Below the pieces are notes generated by a model that searched no databases, was not told where the DNA came from, and worked only from the letters and a program-made list of their open reading frames with translations. The position numbers were made by a program, and so were the translations under genes. A DNA stretch of 64,000 bases, from positions 1-64,000 of the forward strand of contig JAUIRK010000045.1 of NCBI GenBank assembly GCA_030549495.1, in the 5' to 3' direction. The stretch comes from Nectonema munidae. Lineage: Eukaryota; Nematomorpha; Nectonematoida; Nectonematidae. Shown here one piece after another: positions 24,890 to 36,591 of the stretch; position 1 is the stretch's first letter; the number at the start of each line of letters is the position of its first letter.

Positions 24890-27043
24890 CTATATATATT
24901 TTTATATTTTACTCAATTTTTTTCTCGATGAAATTTCTGGAAGAGAATGTAACTTCATTTCCTTTTAAAATCTTTTAACAACCTTTACTTCTCAGATGTT
25001 TTTTATGATGATACTGTAACTTATGTTATTTTTCTGTTCACTATGCAATTTGATTCTTAAATAAAATCTAAAATAAAATCCCATACTGGTGAATATACTT
25101 TTCTATCTTGTCTTTCGAAGTTAATCGAGATGTATCCTCAATCTTTCTCTAAGGGCTCTGACACTTAACATTCAAAAAGTTCCCTTACTTAGATTTTACG
25201 AAGGTTTTCTCTTTAATTTTTTACAAAATTTTTCCTATTATTTGAAAAAAATAAACTTAATTCCTTTAAATGATATTTTGCTTATTGTAAATAACTTAAA
25301 ACTGAAAAAATGTTGTGATATCTATGAATTTTATGTTTATCATATCAAGTTAATTATTGATTATATAGCAAAATATTTATTGATTGGAATTAATTCCTGT
25401 ATCGAGCATTCTATTTTTCCTGACTCATCCAAAATTAGCAAAGTTTACCCGTCTTTAAAGATAATAATTATCGTCCAATACCAATTATCCTTGTAATTTC
25501 AAAAATATTCGAAAAACTACATTCTAATCGAATCTATTCTTTTTTTCATTTCAACAATGTATTTTATAAATACCAATTTGGTTTCAGAAAATATCACAGC
25601 ACCCAAACTTTGCTTTCTCTCCTTATAACTCATAGTGTCGACAATCTGCATTCTGGTAATCGGGTACTCACTATATTTATAGATCTTGCAAAAGTATTTA
25701 TCACTCTTTCTCATGACCTTTTTCTACATAAAATGAAATTATATGGTTTTCAGAAAATATCTTAATCATTTACGAAATCTTGTCTCAAAACACGCTTCCA
25801 TATAGTTTGCATTGATAGCACTTTATCCGAAACTAACTTTACAAGATGAGGAATTCTACAAGGATCTAACCTTGGACCTCTTCTCTTCTTACATTATATT
25901 AAGGATTTATATCTTTCCAATTTGAACTTAAATTTTTTCAGCTTTGCTGATGACTTGACGATAAATATTCCATTTTCCTCTACTATTTAGAACCATCATA
26001 AAGATTCTTATCTACATTAACTTGAAGGAGTTTTTTAATTGTGAGAAAAATCAAATGCAAATTAATATTGGAAAATACAACGCAAAGCTTTTCTCTAGGG
26101 ATGGTGTTCTCAAACTGAGGTTAAATGATTTCACACTTGAGTTAGTTGACTCCTTTCAATTGTTAGGAATAATAAATTGATAAAAAATTAAATTGGTTCG
26201 AACATATATCCTATGTTAGCAATAAACTTCCTCGAGAAATTGGCATCCTAAAGCGCTTTAAAAAACTTTCTCCTCTTGAATCAAATAACTATTGTATAAT
26301 TCGTTTTTACCTGGTACATATTAATTTGGGGGCACTTTAATCTTTCGATAGAGAAAAAGGCTTTAAGACTTATACATGGTACTAACTATATTTCTCATAC
26401 TAAAAACCTGTTCTATCTCTCGAAGATTTTGAAAGTTAATGACTTATATAAATATAATATAGCAATGTTTTTGTACAGACTCTTCCATTTCCAATTGCCT
26501 GAAACTTTTGATAATATCAAAGCTTTTCATTCTCTGAATTATAGTTATAATCTCCGTAACTAATTTTCCTTCAAAATTTCCTTCTACAACAGATTTAAAT
26601 TACTCTAATGTTTTCTTCTCTTTTAATTTTATCTGAATGTTAATTTGTTAATTATACATGTTCTCTCAATGAAAATTATAGCTCTACCTATATTCCTCTT
26701 ATTAGTTTATACATTCTATACATTTTTTCATACTTCTATACAACTCTACATCCTATTACTCATTTTTTTTTTAGATCTTATCTTTTAGTAATTTACTACT
26801 ATATTAATATATTTTTTTAAAGTTTGATTCCAATGTTTCTAAAAAGCGAAGGTTCTTTTTACATCATACCATAACTTTTTTTTTCATTTCAGCGGCTTTC
26901 TGGCCTTTTCAAAAATATCACCCTGTAAACGAATGTTTCATTTTTACATGCATACTTCTCATTATTTTCTTCTTGTTTTTTATAGATCTATGAAATATCA
27001 TTAATAAATTTCTTCTTCTTCTTCTTCCTCTTCTTCTTAATCA
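24890..27043 (+). mobile_element. Decayed LINE (RT and C-terminus), arm 2
   Basis: Mirror copy of the arm 1 LINE, reading forward. The RT start is at 25242-25496 (SIFPDSSKISKVYPSLK). A GFRKY-like and an (F)IDLAK-like segment lie near 25570-25690, a FSFADDLTI-like segment near 25940-25970, and thumb frames run from about 26040 to 26600. It ends in AATAAATTTC plus a TTC-rich tail at 27006-27040. The frame is interrupted many times, so it is long dead and was already present when the palindrome formed. Confidence 0.7.
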
Positions 27044-27241
27044 CTTTCCATTCTTTCGTAAGCAAAAAGAAGACAAATTATAGAATCGAAGTCAGCATTG
27101 TTATTTTAAAGTACCAAATGAAGGAATAAAAACTTTATGAAATTTATAAAAGTAATCGTGAACACTTTATACCCAATGAAATTATATTTAAAATAAAAGT
27201 TATCATCCATTGTAATTTTTATCATTTTATTTCGTCAATAG

Positions 27242-27391
27242 AAAGAGCGGAAGTTGTACCGATGAATGAAACAAGCTTCACACTAATGAACTTGGAAGAA
27301 AGCACAGAATACTTCATATCTTTAGAAACGTATAATTCAGGTGGAAGTTTTATGAATTCATCTGTTTTAAGAGTAAAAACGTCAAAAATAA
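27242..27391 (+). pseudogene. FN3 half-domain exon, arm 2 copy
   Basis: Mirror partner of 5892-6041: 150 nt, acceptor ...CGTCAATAG, donor GTAAGT, phase 1-1. It encodes SFTLMNLEESTEYFISLET, then YNSGGSF, the E-F-G strand half of an FN3 domain (tyrosine-corner Tyr in EYF). The exon has the same length and phases as 47667-47816 of the right-hand gene, and the two align along the L....Y.....YGSNG/YNSGG pattern. No first-half exon is visible upstream in the arm, so expression is doubtful, although the frame and both splice sites are intact. Confidence 0.65.
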
Positions 27392-28065
27392 GTAAGTGCT
27401 TATTTAACATATTCTGGAGGGTTTCCTTCTTTCGATGCACTTTATTAACATTTGTGCTTATTTACAATTTTTCGTTAACTTTTCAAGGAAAGTTTGCTTC
27501 CTTCAAAATACTTTGAGCAAATGCTACCTTAAAATTCAGCTGTATCTCTATAACGCATCTAACAAGATATTATAGTAAACACACATTTTGGTTCTTTGAA
27601 AGGTTGAGTTAAAACTGCATTTTTAAATATGACACTTAAAAAATATTTTTAGACTTCATTGTTTCAATTTCATTTAACTTGTGAACACTTCAATTACTCT
27701 GAAGCCTTTAGCTGAATTTTTCTTTGTATAGCATTTAGTTTTTATTAGAGGAATGCATGGGTACCCTTAAAGTCCATTTACCCATGCCAATTCGACTCAT
27801 GGGTACGTTAAGTAGAAAAAATGACAAGAGACGTGTATGCACGGATTTTGCAAAAAAAAATTAAATATATATAGCGATCCAATTTGAAACATAGCTTCCA
27901 AAATATATAAAGTTTTTTATTATAATAGATAAAAAAGATAAAGTTTCATTGATTTTTTTAATTAAAATTTCATAATTTAACATAACATAACATAACATAA
28001 GTTTATTAGCGAAAGAAAGAAAGGCAAAAATCTTATAGTAAGTATTCGCTTCATACTTTTGAAAA

Positions 28066-30955
28066 TCAACGCGTTCTTTCATGCTCAAACCTTCTATTTT
28101 TCCAAAACTCATCAAGTCTGTTCTTGAAGATGTTCAAAGATGGAGCATCAACAACAAAATCAGGCAAAGAATTCCAATCATTTATCATTCGTTGAGAAAA
28201 GTATTTTTTCAAAAATACCTTCTTGCAATGTCTTTTTTTAAATTTGGAAGAATGAAATCTTTGAACTCTTTCAGAAAATTCAGGTAAAACTTGAGAAGTT
28301 AAGTTAAACTTTTCTTTTACAATGTTGTAGGATGTCACCATATCATTCCTTCTAAACCTGTATAACATTGAAGGCAAATTCAGTTTTTTCAGTCTTTCTG
28401 TATAACTAAGATCTTTCATTCCTACTATCTTTTTTGTGATTGTTCTCTGGACTCTTTCAATATTTGCAGCATCACAGGAGTGAAAAGGAAATGCAACAAC
28501 ATTTCCATACTCTAAAATAGGTCTAATCAGTGTTTTATATAAAAGGGGTGCTATGTTGGCATCAAATAAAGCAAAACTTCTATGAACTCTATGAAAGGCT
28601 TGGAAAGCTTTAGTGACTCTTGTTGAAATATTTTCTCTTGGGTCGAGGTTAGAATTCACTATCACCCCTAAGTCTTTCTGTGAATCAACTTGTTTAAGTT
28701 TTTGGCCACCAATGAAAAACGAATGATTACTTTGTAATCCAATTTGTAAATGAGTACATTTATTCAAGTTGAGTTTCATTTCTCATCTATTACACCAATG
28801 AAAAACATCAATCAAATCTTTCTGCAAGCAACTTCTACCATCTCTATCACACACATTGTAAATCATGATATCATCGGCAAATACCTTTATCTTTGACTTT
28901 ATTACGTTTAAGAGATCATTAAGAAAGATATTAAAGAGTAGAGGACCTAGCACAGACCCTTGGGGTACTCCACTTAACACTTGCTTTTCATCAGAATACA
29001 TACCATTTACTGAAACAATTTGTTTTCTATCTTCAAGATAATTTTTCAATAAAGCAAGTAGATTGCCCTTTATACCAAATGACTCAAGTTTATCTGACAA
29101 ATACTTATGTGAGATAGAGTCAAAAGCCTTGTGAAAATCTAAGTAAATTACATCAATAGAATCTTTTCCCTCAAGCAGGTTGACTAAATCATTTTGAAAC
29201 TCCAATAGATTGGTTATCGTAGATTTTCCATTAATAAATCCATGCTGGTTGGAATTAAAAAGTTTGAAGTTTTTTATATGTGATAAAATTTTATCGGCTA
29301 TGAATGTCTCGAATACTTTAGATAGAACTGGACTAAGACTTATTGGCCTGTAGTTTTGGCAAAATTTTCGATTTCCACTCTTCAAAACTGGTGTGACTAA
29401 TGCAATTTTCCAAACATGCAAAAAATTTTTTTCTCCAGTGACTTTTCAAAAATTATTTTGACAGGTATGGCTAAAACTCGAGAAAGTTCACTAATGACAT
29501 ACGGGTGTAACTTATCAGAGCCAGGAGACTTAAATTTATTTAATTTTTCTAACTTGCTATGTATTTCAACTATGTTAAAATCTAACTATCTATTATAGAG
29601 TTACATACAGGCAAGAAACTTGAATTGTCATTATGAGAACCCGAATTCGAAGAACAATAATTGAAATATTCACTAAAAACATTGGCTCTTTGGGTATTAG
29701 TAGTAGTAGGTAAATCATTATGATCAACTAGTTCAGCAAAATTATTTCTGTTCTTCTGATTTATGTAGGACCAAACCAACTTAGGACTATATTTATGTTT
29801 TGAAAGAAGTTTGCTTTCATGAGATATTCTAGCCTTACGAGTCTTTTTTCTCAAAATGTTCGATATTTGTCTGTATTTGTCATAGATATGTCTATGTCTA
29901 AATTTAGTATAAGCCCGAAAAAGTTTTTTCTTTTTTTTTAGAAGAGAGATATTTTTTTTAGTAAAATAAACTTTGACTTTTAGGTGAGATTTCCTCAAAG
30001 GAACGTACTTCTCTATAAGTGAATATAGTTTATTAGTGAAAAAAGAATAGAATTTAACAAGATTAAAATCTTTAGCTATATTCCAATCAATTTTAGACAG
30101 GTGAGAAGAAATTTCTTTATAGTTACCAGATTGATAATTATATTTAATGGATTTGGAGATATCAGATTTTACATTAATTAAAAGATTAAAAGTAATACAC
30201 ATATGATCACTTTTGATAAGGGAAGAATTAAACCTCAAATTGGAAATGAAATCTGGAATATTGGTAATCAATAAATCAAGAACAGAAAACAAACCAAATG
30301 TACCTATCCTTGTAGGTTCCTTCACAAGCTGAGTAAAGCATTTTTCTTGTAGGAAATTAAGAAATCTTTGATGTTTAACACTAGCGTTACTCAGTGAATT
30401 CCAATTAATTTCAGGGTAGTTAAAATCCCCAAGAATAATGATGTTACTATGTGAAAATTTTGAGTGAAGTAGACTTAGAAGAGAAATAATTTCATTCGTA
30501 GATTCATAAAAAAGTGAACTTGGACTTCTATATATACAACAAAGTAAGAACTCTTTTCTTTTCAAAAAAACCCTTAAAGTTAGGCATTCAATAAAAATTG
30601 GGTTAAAGAGCTCAATCACATGGAATGAAGCCTCTTTATGCAAATAAAAAAGAATTCCTCTCTGATTCATTGAAGAATTGGAGTGATGGTCAAAGTTATG
30701 TACTGTTACATAGTTATCAATGTCATAGATAGTATAATTGATCAATGTAGACCTTTTTTTAGGCAAAGCTTCAGTTATAGCTCCAACAAGAAAGTTACTC
30801 TTATTTAGGGAAAAAGATAACTCATCTAGTTTACTGAATAATTGGTTAGCATTAGTATAGAAGATAGATACAAACTTAGAAATGTTTTTATTTGTATTGA
30901 TTGAAGTGTGAATTGCTTCATCTATATTGAGTGTGTCATGGATCTTTTTAAAAAA
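28066..30955 (-). pseudogene. LINE ORF2: endonuclease and reverse transcriptase
   Basis: The product nicks target DNA and primes reverse transcription from it. The endonuclease starts at about 30860 with FYTNANQLFSKLDEL and LVGAITEALP (catalytic Asn and Glu). QRGILFYL, IIILGDFNYPEINW and LIKSDHMCI (SDH) follow. The RT has KSGNRKFCQNYRPISL, VIYLDFHKAFDSI, VLSGVPQGSVLGPLLF and KVFADDIMIY (catalytic Asp pair), then the thumb and a C-terminal 'NDWNSLPDFVV' block. Three faults are visible: a frameshift near 29590, another near 29425 in an A/T run, and one in-frame TGA at about 28781 inside WCNR-stop-EMKLN, where Trp is usual. Its start overlaps the end of ORF1 without an in-frame ATG, so reinitiation or an upstream start would be needed. 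Confidence 0.85.
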
Positions 30956-31924
30956 AATTTCTTTATAATTTTCAGATCTTTTAAATTATCTCCTGAAACA
31001 ACAAACATGAACGAGTCGTTATCTTTTTCCAAATTTTTTGCCCTAGCTTGAAGGTTAATGGTTTTGATTCTCTCTCTTTCGACTGGATTAAAATCATTGG
31101 AAACAAAGATTTTCTTAAATTTTTCGGGAGCATTTTTTAGGTTAGAAAGAGCACTTTTTACAGTCATTTTACTATCAAAATTAACATAAGTTATTCTAAT
31201 TGGCCTTTTGGACAAAACATCGCCAGAACTTTTACCTAATCGAATGATCTTGACAACTTTAACAGAATTTAAATTAAGATGCGAAATAAATAATTCATTT
31301 ATAAATTCTTCATCATTGATTCTAGTCTCACCCTCATACTCTGATACACCATGAATTATATGATTAAGCTTCCTTCTTTCTTTATCATAATCCTCTGCAC
31401 GTTCGTCATCTAATGCTTCTTTATTAATAATCTTTCTAAAATTAGGCACAGAAACTATATCTTGATTGTTGGTTTTAGTGCAAGACTCACTAAAACCATC
31501 TTTGAATTTATGATTCACATTATCTAGTTTGTCACTTATATCATTACTTTTTTTTTCCTGAAGATTGGTCTGATGAGCAATACGATCAGAAAGCGCTTCA
31601 ATTTTATTCGAAAAGTTTGTTTTAAAAGTTGCAAAGGCTTTTTTCATTCTTCTTTTTAAGCATTTGAAGTCCTTCAGATACATGATCTATAGACTTTTCC
31701 ATAGTTGTGACATCACTTTTGGAACAAATACTACAAAACCATCTAATTCCTGAGCTTTCCCAAATATTAAGAAGTTCTATTAGTTGTTGAGGGATTTTCT
31801 GACAAACATAACAAAACCAGTTCAAACAAGAACTACACTTGATCATTTCAGGGCTAACATTGGTACAAGAATGACAACTCCATTCTGAACTTTTTAAAGT
31901 ACTTTTTGACTTTATTTTTTTCAT
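30922..31924 (-). pseudogene. LINE ORF1: PHD-type zinc finger and RNA-binding protein
   Basis: N-terminal part 31622-31924: MKKIKSKSTLKSSEWSCHSC, then CSSCLNWFCYVCQ, ending in WFCSICSK. This Cys-rich PHD-like finger is seen in ORF1 of many CR1/L2-group LINEs. The second part, 30922-31683, is a coiled-coil stretch (NKIEALSDRI ... DKLDNVNHK) followed by an RRM-like domain (RRKLNHIIHGV ... KRPIRITYVNFDSK ... IFVSNDF). The two parts are in different frames; one frameshift around 31630-31680 separates them. ORF1 coats the LINE RNA. It is otherwise open, so the copy is fairly young. Confidence 0.75.
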
Positions 31925-33009
31925 GGAAAATTAAATAAGATACTTGGTAAAAAGTAAAATGCAATTAATAAAAAGTATTTACTTGAAAAAGAAAAATTTG
32001 AACAACAGAGCAAGAATTATTAGCGCTTAAGAATTAGCGTACATAAAACGAGCCATTTTAGACTAGGATTGATTTAACACCAAAAAAAAAATTCAATCAA
32101 TTATCAGGTGAATCTAGGTAGTTAGATTGTTAGTTATAATACGTGAATTAAAAAAAGTATTTTCAGTAAATATTATAAATATAAAATAATAGAATTTTTA
32201 TCTATATCTGATAATTGAGTATAGAAATATTTATATAGAACAGAAAATGAGATGAAAAAATAGTGTTTATTTAGTTCAAATAAAAATACAGAAATAAAGA
32301 AGATCAAGATATTTTTTAAAAAAATAACAAAATGTCAAAGAAATAAAAAAGGAGGGTAGAAGTGGACCCGATAAAATTCAAACTGTTATCGCCTGCTAGG
32401 ACTTAAATATGTAGGGACGTTGATTGGTATACTTTTGATACTGCTTTATATATTCGATTTATTTTTATAGAGAATAAGAAGCGTGCAATAAAAAATTATC
32501 TTGAACAATGTAAGCTTTTTCAAAACTTTTTAAATAAATATTTGATTTCATGTTGTAAGCAGGATGTTTTATGCAGTAGTCCCGGTTCGATTTTCCATTT
32601 GTCCAATTATGCAGCATTATTGTTCCCTTGAATAGAACACTGACAATAAAAAATGCAAATAAAACCACTATATCGACAAGTTTGATTTAGCCTTTATACA
32701 TGAACGTATTTAAAGTCAAAGTATTACAAAGCATTTACTTAAAAAAGACATTTTAAAAGAAAAGATATAGTCTATGGTCATACTCTTACATATGAATTTC
32801 ATTTCCACTCATTATCGCGTTGAATTAAGTCAATTACCTGCTCTCAAAAAAGTTTATCAACAAATTAGAAACACTTATCCACAAAATAATTTACATTTTT
32901 ATCAAGAATGCTTCAATGGGGTAAAGAAAAAGTTAAATTACTGTGTATTCATCTGCATGTTTTAAATTCTGAAAGAATCACCCTGATTTATCACGTGTAT
33001 TACACCAAA

Positions 33010-33440
33010 AGAGTCACATTAAAATAAAGACCAATTGAAAGAAGAAATAGATTTGATAAAATGATTTTTATTAAAAACTTTTTTATGAAGATATCTATCA
33101 TTACTTAATTGAACTTTGAAAGAAACTAAATCGGTAGGTGATCAGATATTGCAAAATATAAAGGAACAAAGGCATTACCACGTAGCGCTTTACTCCTAAG
33201 ACTTGTAAACTTAGAAACTAAAGGTTTGAATGGTTGGCAAAGCTAAATATTTAAAACTGATTCAATGTACGGATTCTTTTCTATTTTAAATAAGCCAAGA
33301 TTGATATCGCCAAGAAACAAACTCTTTTTAAGATCAGATCAAATTTATAATTATTCAAAAAACTCTTCAAATTCTTCAAGAAACATTCGGTGGTCTGCTA
33401 TATATTTTTTGATATAAAAATTATTATAGGTGTTCAAAGA
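33010..33440 (-). mobile_element. LINE endonuclease fragment, arm 2
   Basis: Mirror copy of 3974-4460, with the same YRPP-like and LGD-N landmarks in reverse complement. It is more decayed and contains no long open frame. It is bounded on the outer side by the arm-2-only repeat at 33507-33992. Confidence 0.5.
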
Positions 33441-33506
33441 AACTGAGATTGTGGAAATTATAAACTACAATCTTCCCATATCTACATTAATACTATAATA
33501 AATGCA

Positions 33507-33992
33507 AAATTCTATTTCAGGGTGAGAACTTAAGAAAGAGAGGATAGGAACCAATTAATAGCCATTAATAATAACATCGTTAGAACACTAAAACCAAAAA
33601 AATGGAGATTCCTTTGATAGTCTTAATTTATGAATATGTCAAATATTTTGAGTGAATAAACAATAAAAGTTAATTTAAATTACGCAAATATATTGCAAAA
33701 AATTATGCAAATTTTGAATTTTATACTTTTGACAATTTTTTTCACGTTTGTCTGATTTTCATTAAAATAAACATTTAATGGGAGGATATATACGTAGAAG
33801 TTTTTATAAGTATTTATTTCAATAAAAACTTTAATTTTGTCATGAGCTGTAATATATAAACCACTTTTCCACAGATTTAATCGATTTTCATAAAAAATGA
33901 ACATTAATTTTATTAAATACTAAATATACATACATATATGTATATAAATTCTTTAAACTTTAAGAAAAAAGGAGAGTAAATACCATAGAGCA
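33507..33992. repeat. Arm-2-only 0.49-kb repeat, related to 43130-44030
   Basis: Absent from arm 1, where the flanks meet near 3905-3915. It shares blocks with 43180-43230 (AAATATTTTGAGTGAATAAA) and 43820-43870 (GAGCTGT..ATATATAAA), and an ending near CACTTGA.CGGA. It is a diverged dispersed repeat with no coding capacity; the class is unknown. Confidence 0.55.
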
Positions 33993-34862
33993 CTTGAACG
34001 GAGAAATTTTGTTTAGCACTAATGTTTGTTTTGACATCTTAATTATTGTAGTGAGGGAATTTCCCCTTGTACCAACTAAAAGGTCTCAGAGTAAATTTAT
34101 CGTCAATAAATTCCTTCATGGTAAAAGTTGCTCGGCAAATAAATTTTACCATTTTCATATATTTCCACTTTAATGTATTTCACTTTCTATTTTATAGCTT
34201 TATTTTTTGTCTATAAATGATTTAACAAATCTATTTTTAGAGTTTATCTTTCAAAAATGTTGTTGGACTATATTTCATAGACACACAAGCGAGCTTAAAC
34301 GTGCACATGGAGATTTTTAAGGTTAAGTTAATAGCTATAAAAAAACTGAAAATAATGAAAATGGTAAAATAATATGTGGATGTGCTAACTGCGATGAATT
34401 TACCTGTCACTTTAAAAAGGAGAACAAATGGGACGTTTTACAATTTATATCAAGTGTACTATCTTTCTATTATACGATGTTATTTTATAATTCGATATAA
34501 AATCTGATTTGAAATAAAGCAGATTTCATTTTAGATCTAAGACGCAGTAACGTATCTTCTCCATGCAAATCCACAATTGCGGTAAATTTTAAAGTTTTGA
34601 AAATTACTAAAACTTTTTTATTTTTTAAACACTTTTTTGTAAAACAGTTTAATTTCATATTTATTAATAATATAAGCAAAATTATTAAAATTTTTAGTTA
34701 TTAAAAAACCCAGTGATTTTGAGGTTGACTTTTTAGTTAAATTCAGATTTATCTCTTTGAATTCACCTTTTTTGACTTGAATCTACATAAACCCTTCATT
34801 TTATTCATGACTTTTCGATCTACTAGCTTTCACACACATTCAATTTCTAACCTCTCAAATGT

Positions 34863-35140
34863 TCAGGCCTGATATAATATAAGGCATATAGGTTGTTTTT
34901 GACCTTACAGTCCCAAATATTTGTAATACCACTTGTTTAAGCACATTCACAAAGTGCGTAAGATATAAAAAGTTTATCAACCATTATTCCCGTGCCTTTG
35001 GGAACAATTAAAATGTTAATCAATCTTCTTACTATACTATTACCACTAGAATAATCTGCTTCGCCAAGTCCGAAAACATATATTTGTGGTTTCAAAGCAT
35101 AGAAAGATTTGGAGTCCTTACAACGATACACCTTAATCCA
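34863..35140 (-). pseudogene. piggyBac-type transposase relic, arm 2
   Basis: Open frame of 64 codons at 34937-35131 reading YRCKDSKSFYALKPQIYVFG, then IVRRLINIL, then KGTGIMVDKLFISYALCE. This is the piggyBac pattern 'cDs+tyY....vYtG ... v..L......GtGrni..Dn.FtS..L...L'. The D in VDKLF would be the catalytic aspartate of the DN-F-T motif. The C-terminal block kept in arm 1 (1746-2031) is missing here, so arm 2 seems to have lost it by deletion. The two arms together show more of the relic than either alone. Confidence 0.55.
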
Positions 35141-35743
35141 GTAGTGACATTAAGTCTATCATGTTCTATATATCTTAGATATACATGTGTAGTTTTTATA
35201 ATTTGCTCCTTTTCTATTTGTGGGTTAATATATCTGTCATGAGGTAAAAATATTTGGGTTACACAACTCGTGAGAAATATATTCCGCAGAAACTATGCTA
35301 TCTCTAACAACGTCTTTTTAAGAACTTTAAATCCTTCCGCTTTATCTGCGCTAAAAGATTAGACCCAATAATCTCATTAATTATATTTTTAATTAAAAAT
35401 AAATTTTATGCATAAATAATTTTTTTAAAAGAGGGTAAACTTTTTTTTATTTAAGTCAAAATGCGTAGTTCCTTGATCTTGTGATCCTGAATTGGATTAA
35501 TGAGAATGACATCCCTATCTTCTAAAAATTTGGAAAATCTTCTAACTTGGTTCCAATACCAACACCTAAAAAATAAGAATACGTGTTTTACGTATGTATA
35601 TGCACATTCAAGCCTGAGACGAAAAAATGCAAAAAGGAAAAAAATATTTATAATTTAGAACTTTTTTCATTTTTTAGATCGCGTGAAGAATAATTTATAA
35701 CACCTGAAATGAGTTTACTTCGTCCGTCACTCGAGACCTATTT

Positions 35744-36031
35744 TTGGTAAAACGGAAAAATCAGAGAAATATTTTAGAACATAAATTACTTCTTATAAAT
35801 ATATGGAGTGTAATGTCTTTAAATAAATATGATTTTTTCTTTGATTGTACGGTTCATTGCCATTTCTGTTCAGGTCTTGTCAAAATTTGTTATAATTCAA
35901 ACGATGTATTTATCACGCCAAACATTTTAAATGAACTACACCCGTCATTGCATCCAGGAACTGCACAATTAAAGATCCTGCATAAGGAGTATTGGACCTG
36001 TAAAAGGGTCTTTTATTTATTCAATGATTAA
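35744..36031 (+). mobile_element. Gypsy-like integrase fragment (fossil), arm 2 copy
   Basis: Mirror copy of 601-888, with two residue differences over 95. Same HPG...YW zinc-binding block near its end. No other retroelement parts are visible around it. Confidence 0.4.
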
Positions 36032-36591
36032 CTTTTTCAAAAAGGAGTTATGAATAAATATAAATAATGCAATGGAGACGCCGGTGGGTTCATGATTTTT
36101 CAAGTATTTTATTTAAACAGAAAAAATGAAAGATGTCAAACAAGCACCAAATCCTTCTCCTGCATTATCTCTGTGCTCTGATTTAAGACTATTTTTTAAA
36201 ATGCTTAAAATTCTTCTGATCTGTTTAATTATGTAGCTAAATTACAAAATTTTATTGCAAATGTAAAAAGAAAAACCTAAAGCAAAACGTCATAAAAATT
36301 TTTCAAGTAAAAATTCTCATTACATTTATTTTTCTACATTTCTAATTAACTAAACTTTACTTTTAAAATTTTTGCATATTATTTATTTCAAAATTTGAAA
36401 GTAACATTAATATAAAAAACTTTATTTGACTTTATTTGTCTCGAATTTCGTTTGAATCGAAATTTTTATATCGTCCCTTGAAGTTCGACACAACTAGGAA
36501 AGGATCTGTGTCTATGAAACCAAATTTCGCAAATATTCCTCGTAATGACTGGTGAATATATTTGAATATAGAAAATATTTGAAGGCAAATA

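Larger units (their letters stand above)
27981..32195 (-). mobile_element. Nearly complete CR1/Jockey-group LINE, arm 2 only
   Basis: A two-ORF non-LTR retrotransposon on the minus strand. The 3' tail at 27981-28000 is about four TTATG(T) units joined directly to arm sequence CATAATTTAA. Arm 1 has the empty site near 5281-5330, so this insertion post-dates the duplication. The 5' UTR (31925 to about 32195) is shared with 41560-41790 and 49850-50090. ORF1 and ORF2 are full-length in extent, with a handful of disabling changes. About 65-70 bases of host sequence at the 5' junction appear replaced relative to arm 1. Confidence 0.9.

Noticed and set aside
32774-32965. Frame with ELSQLPALKKVYQQIRNTYP as a gene in arm 2
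   Set aside because: The mirrored arm 1 copy is interrupted and no family is recognised; it is probably part of an old unidentified repeat.
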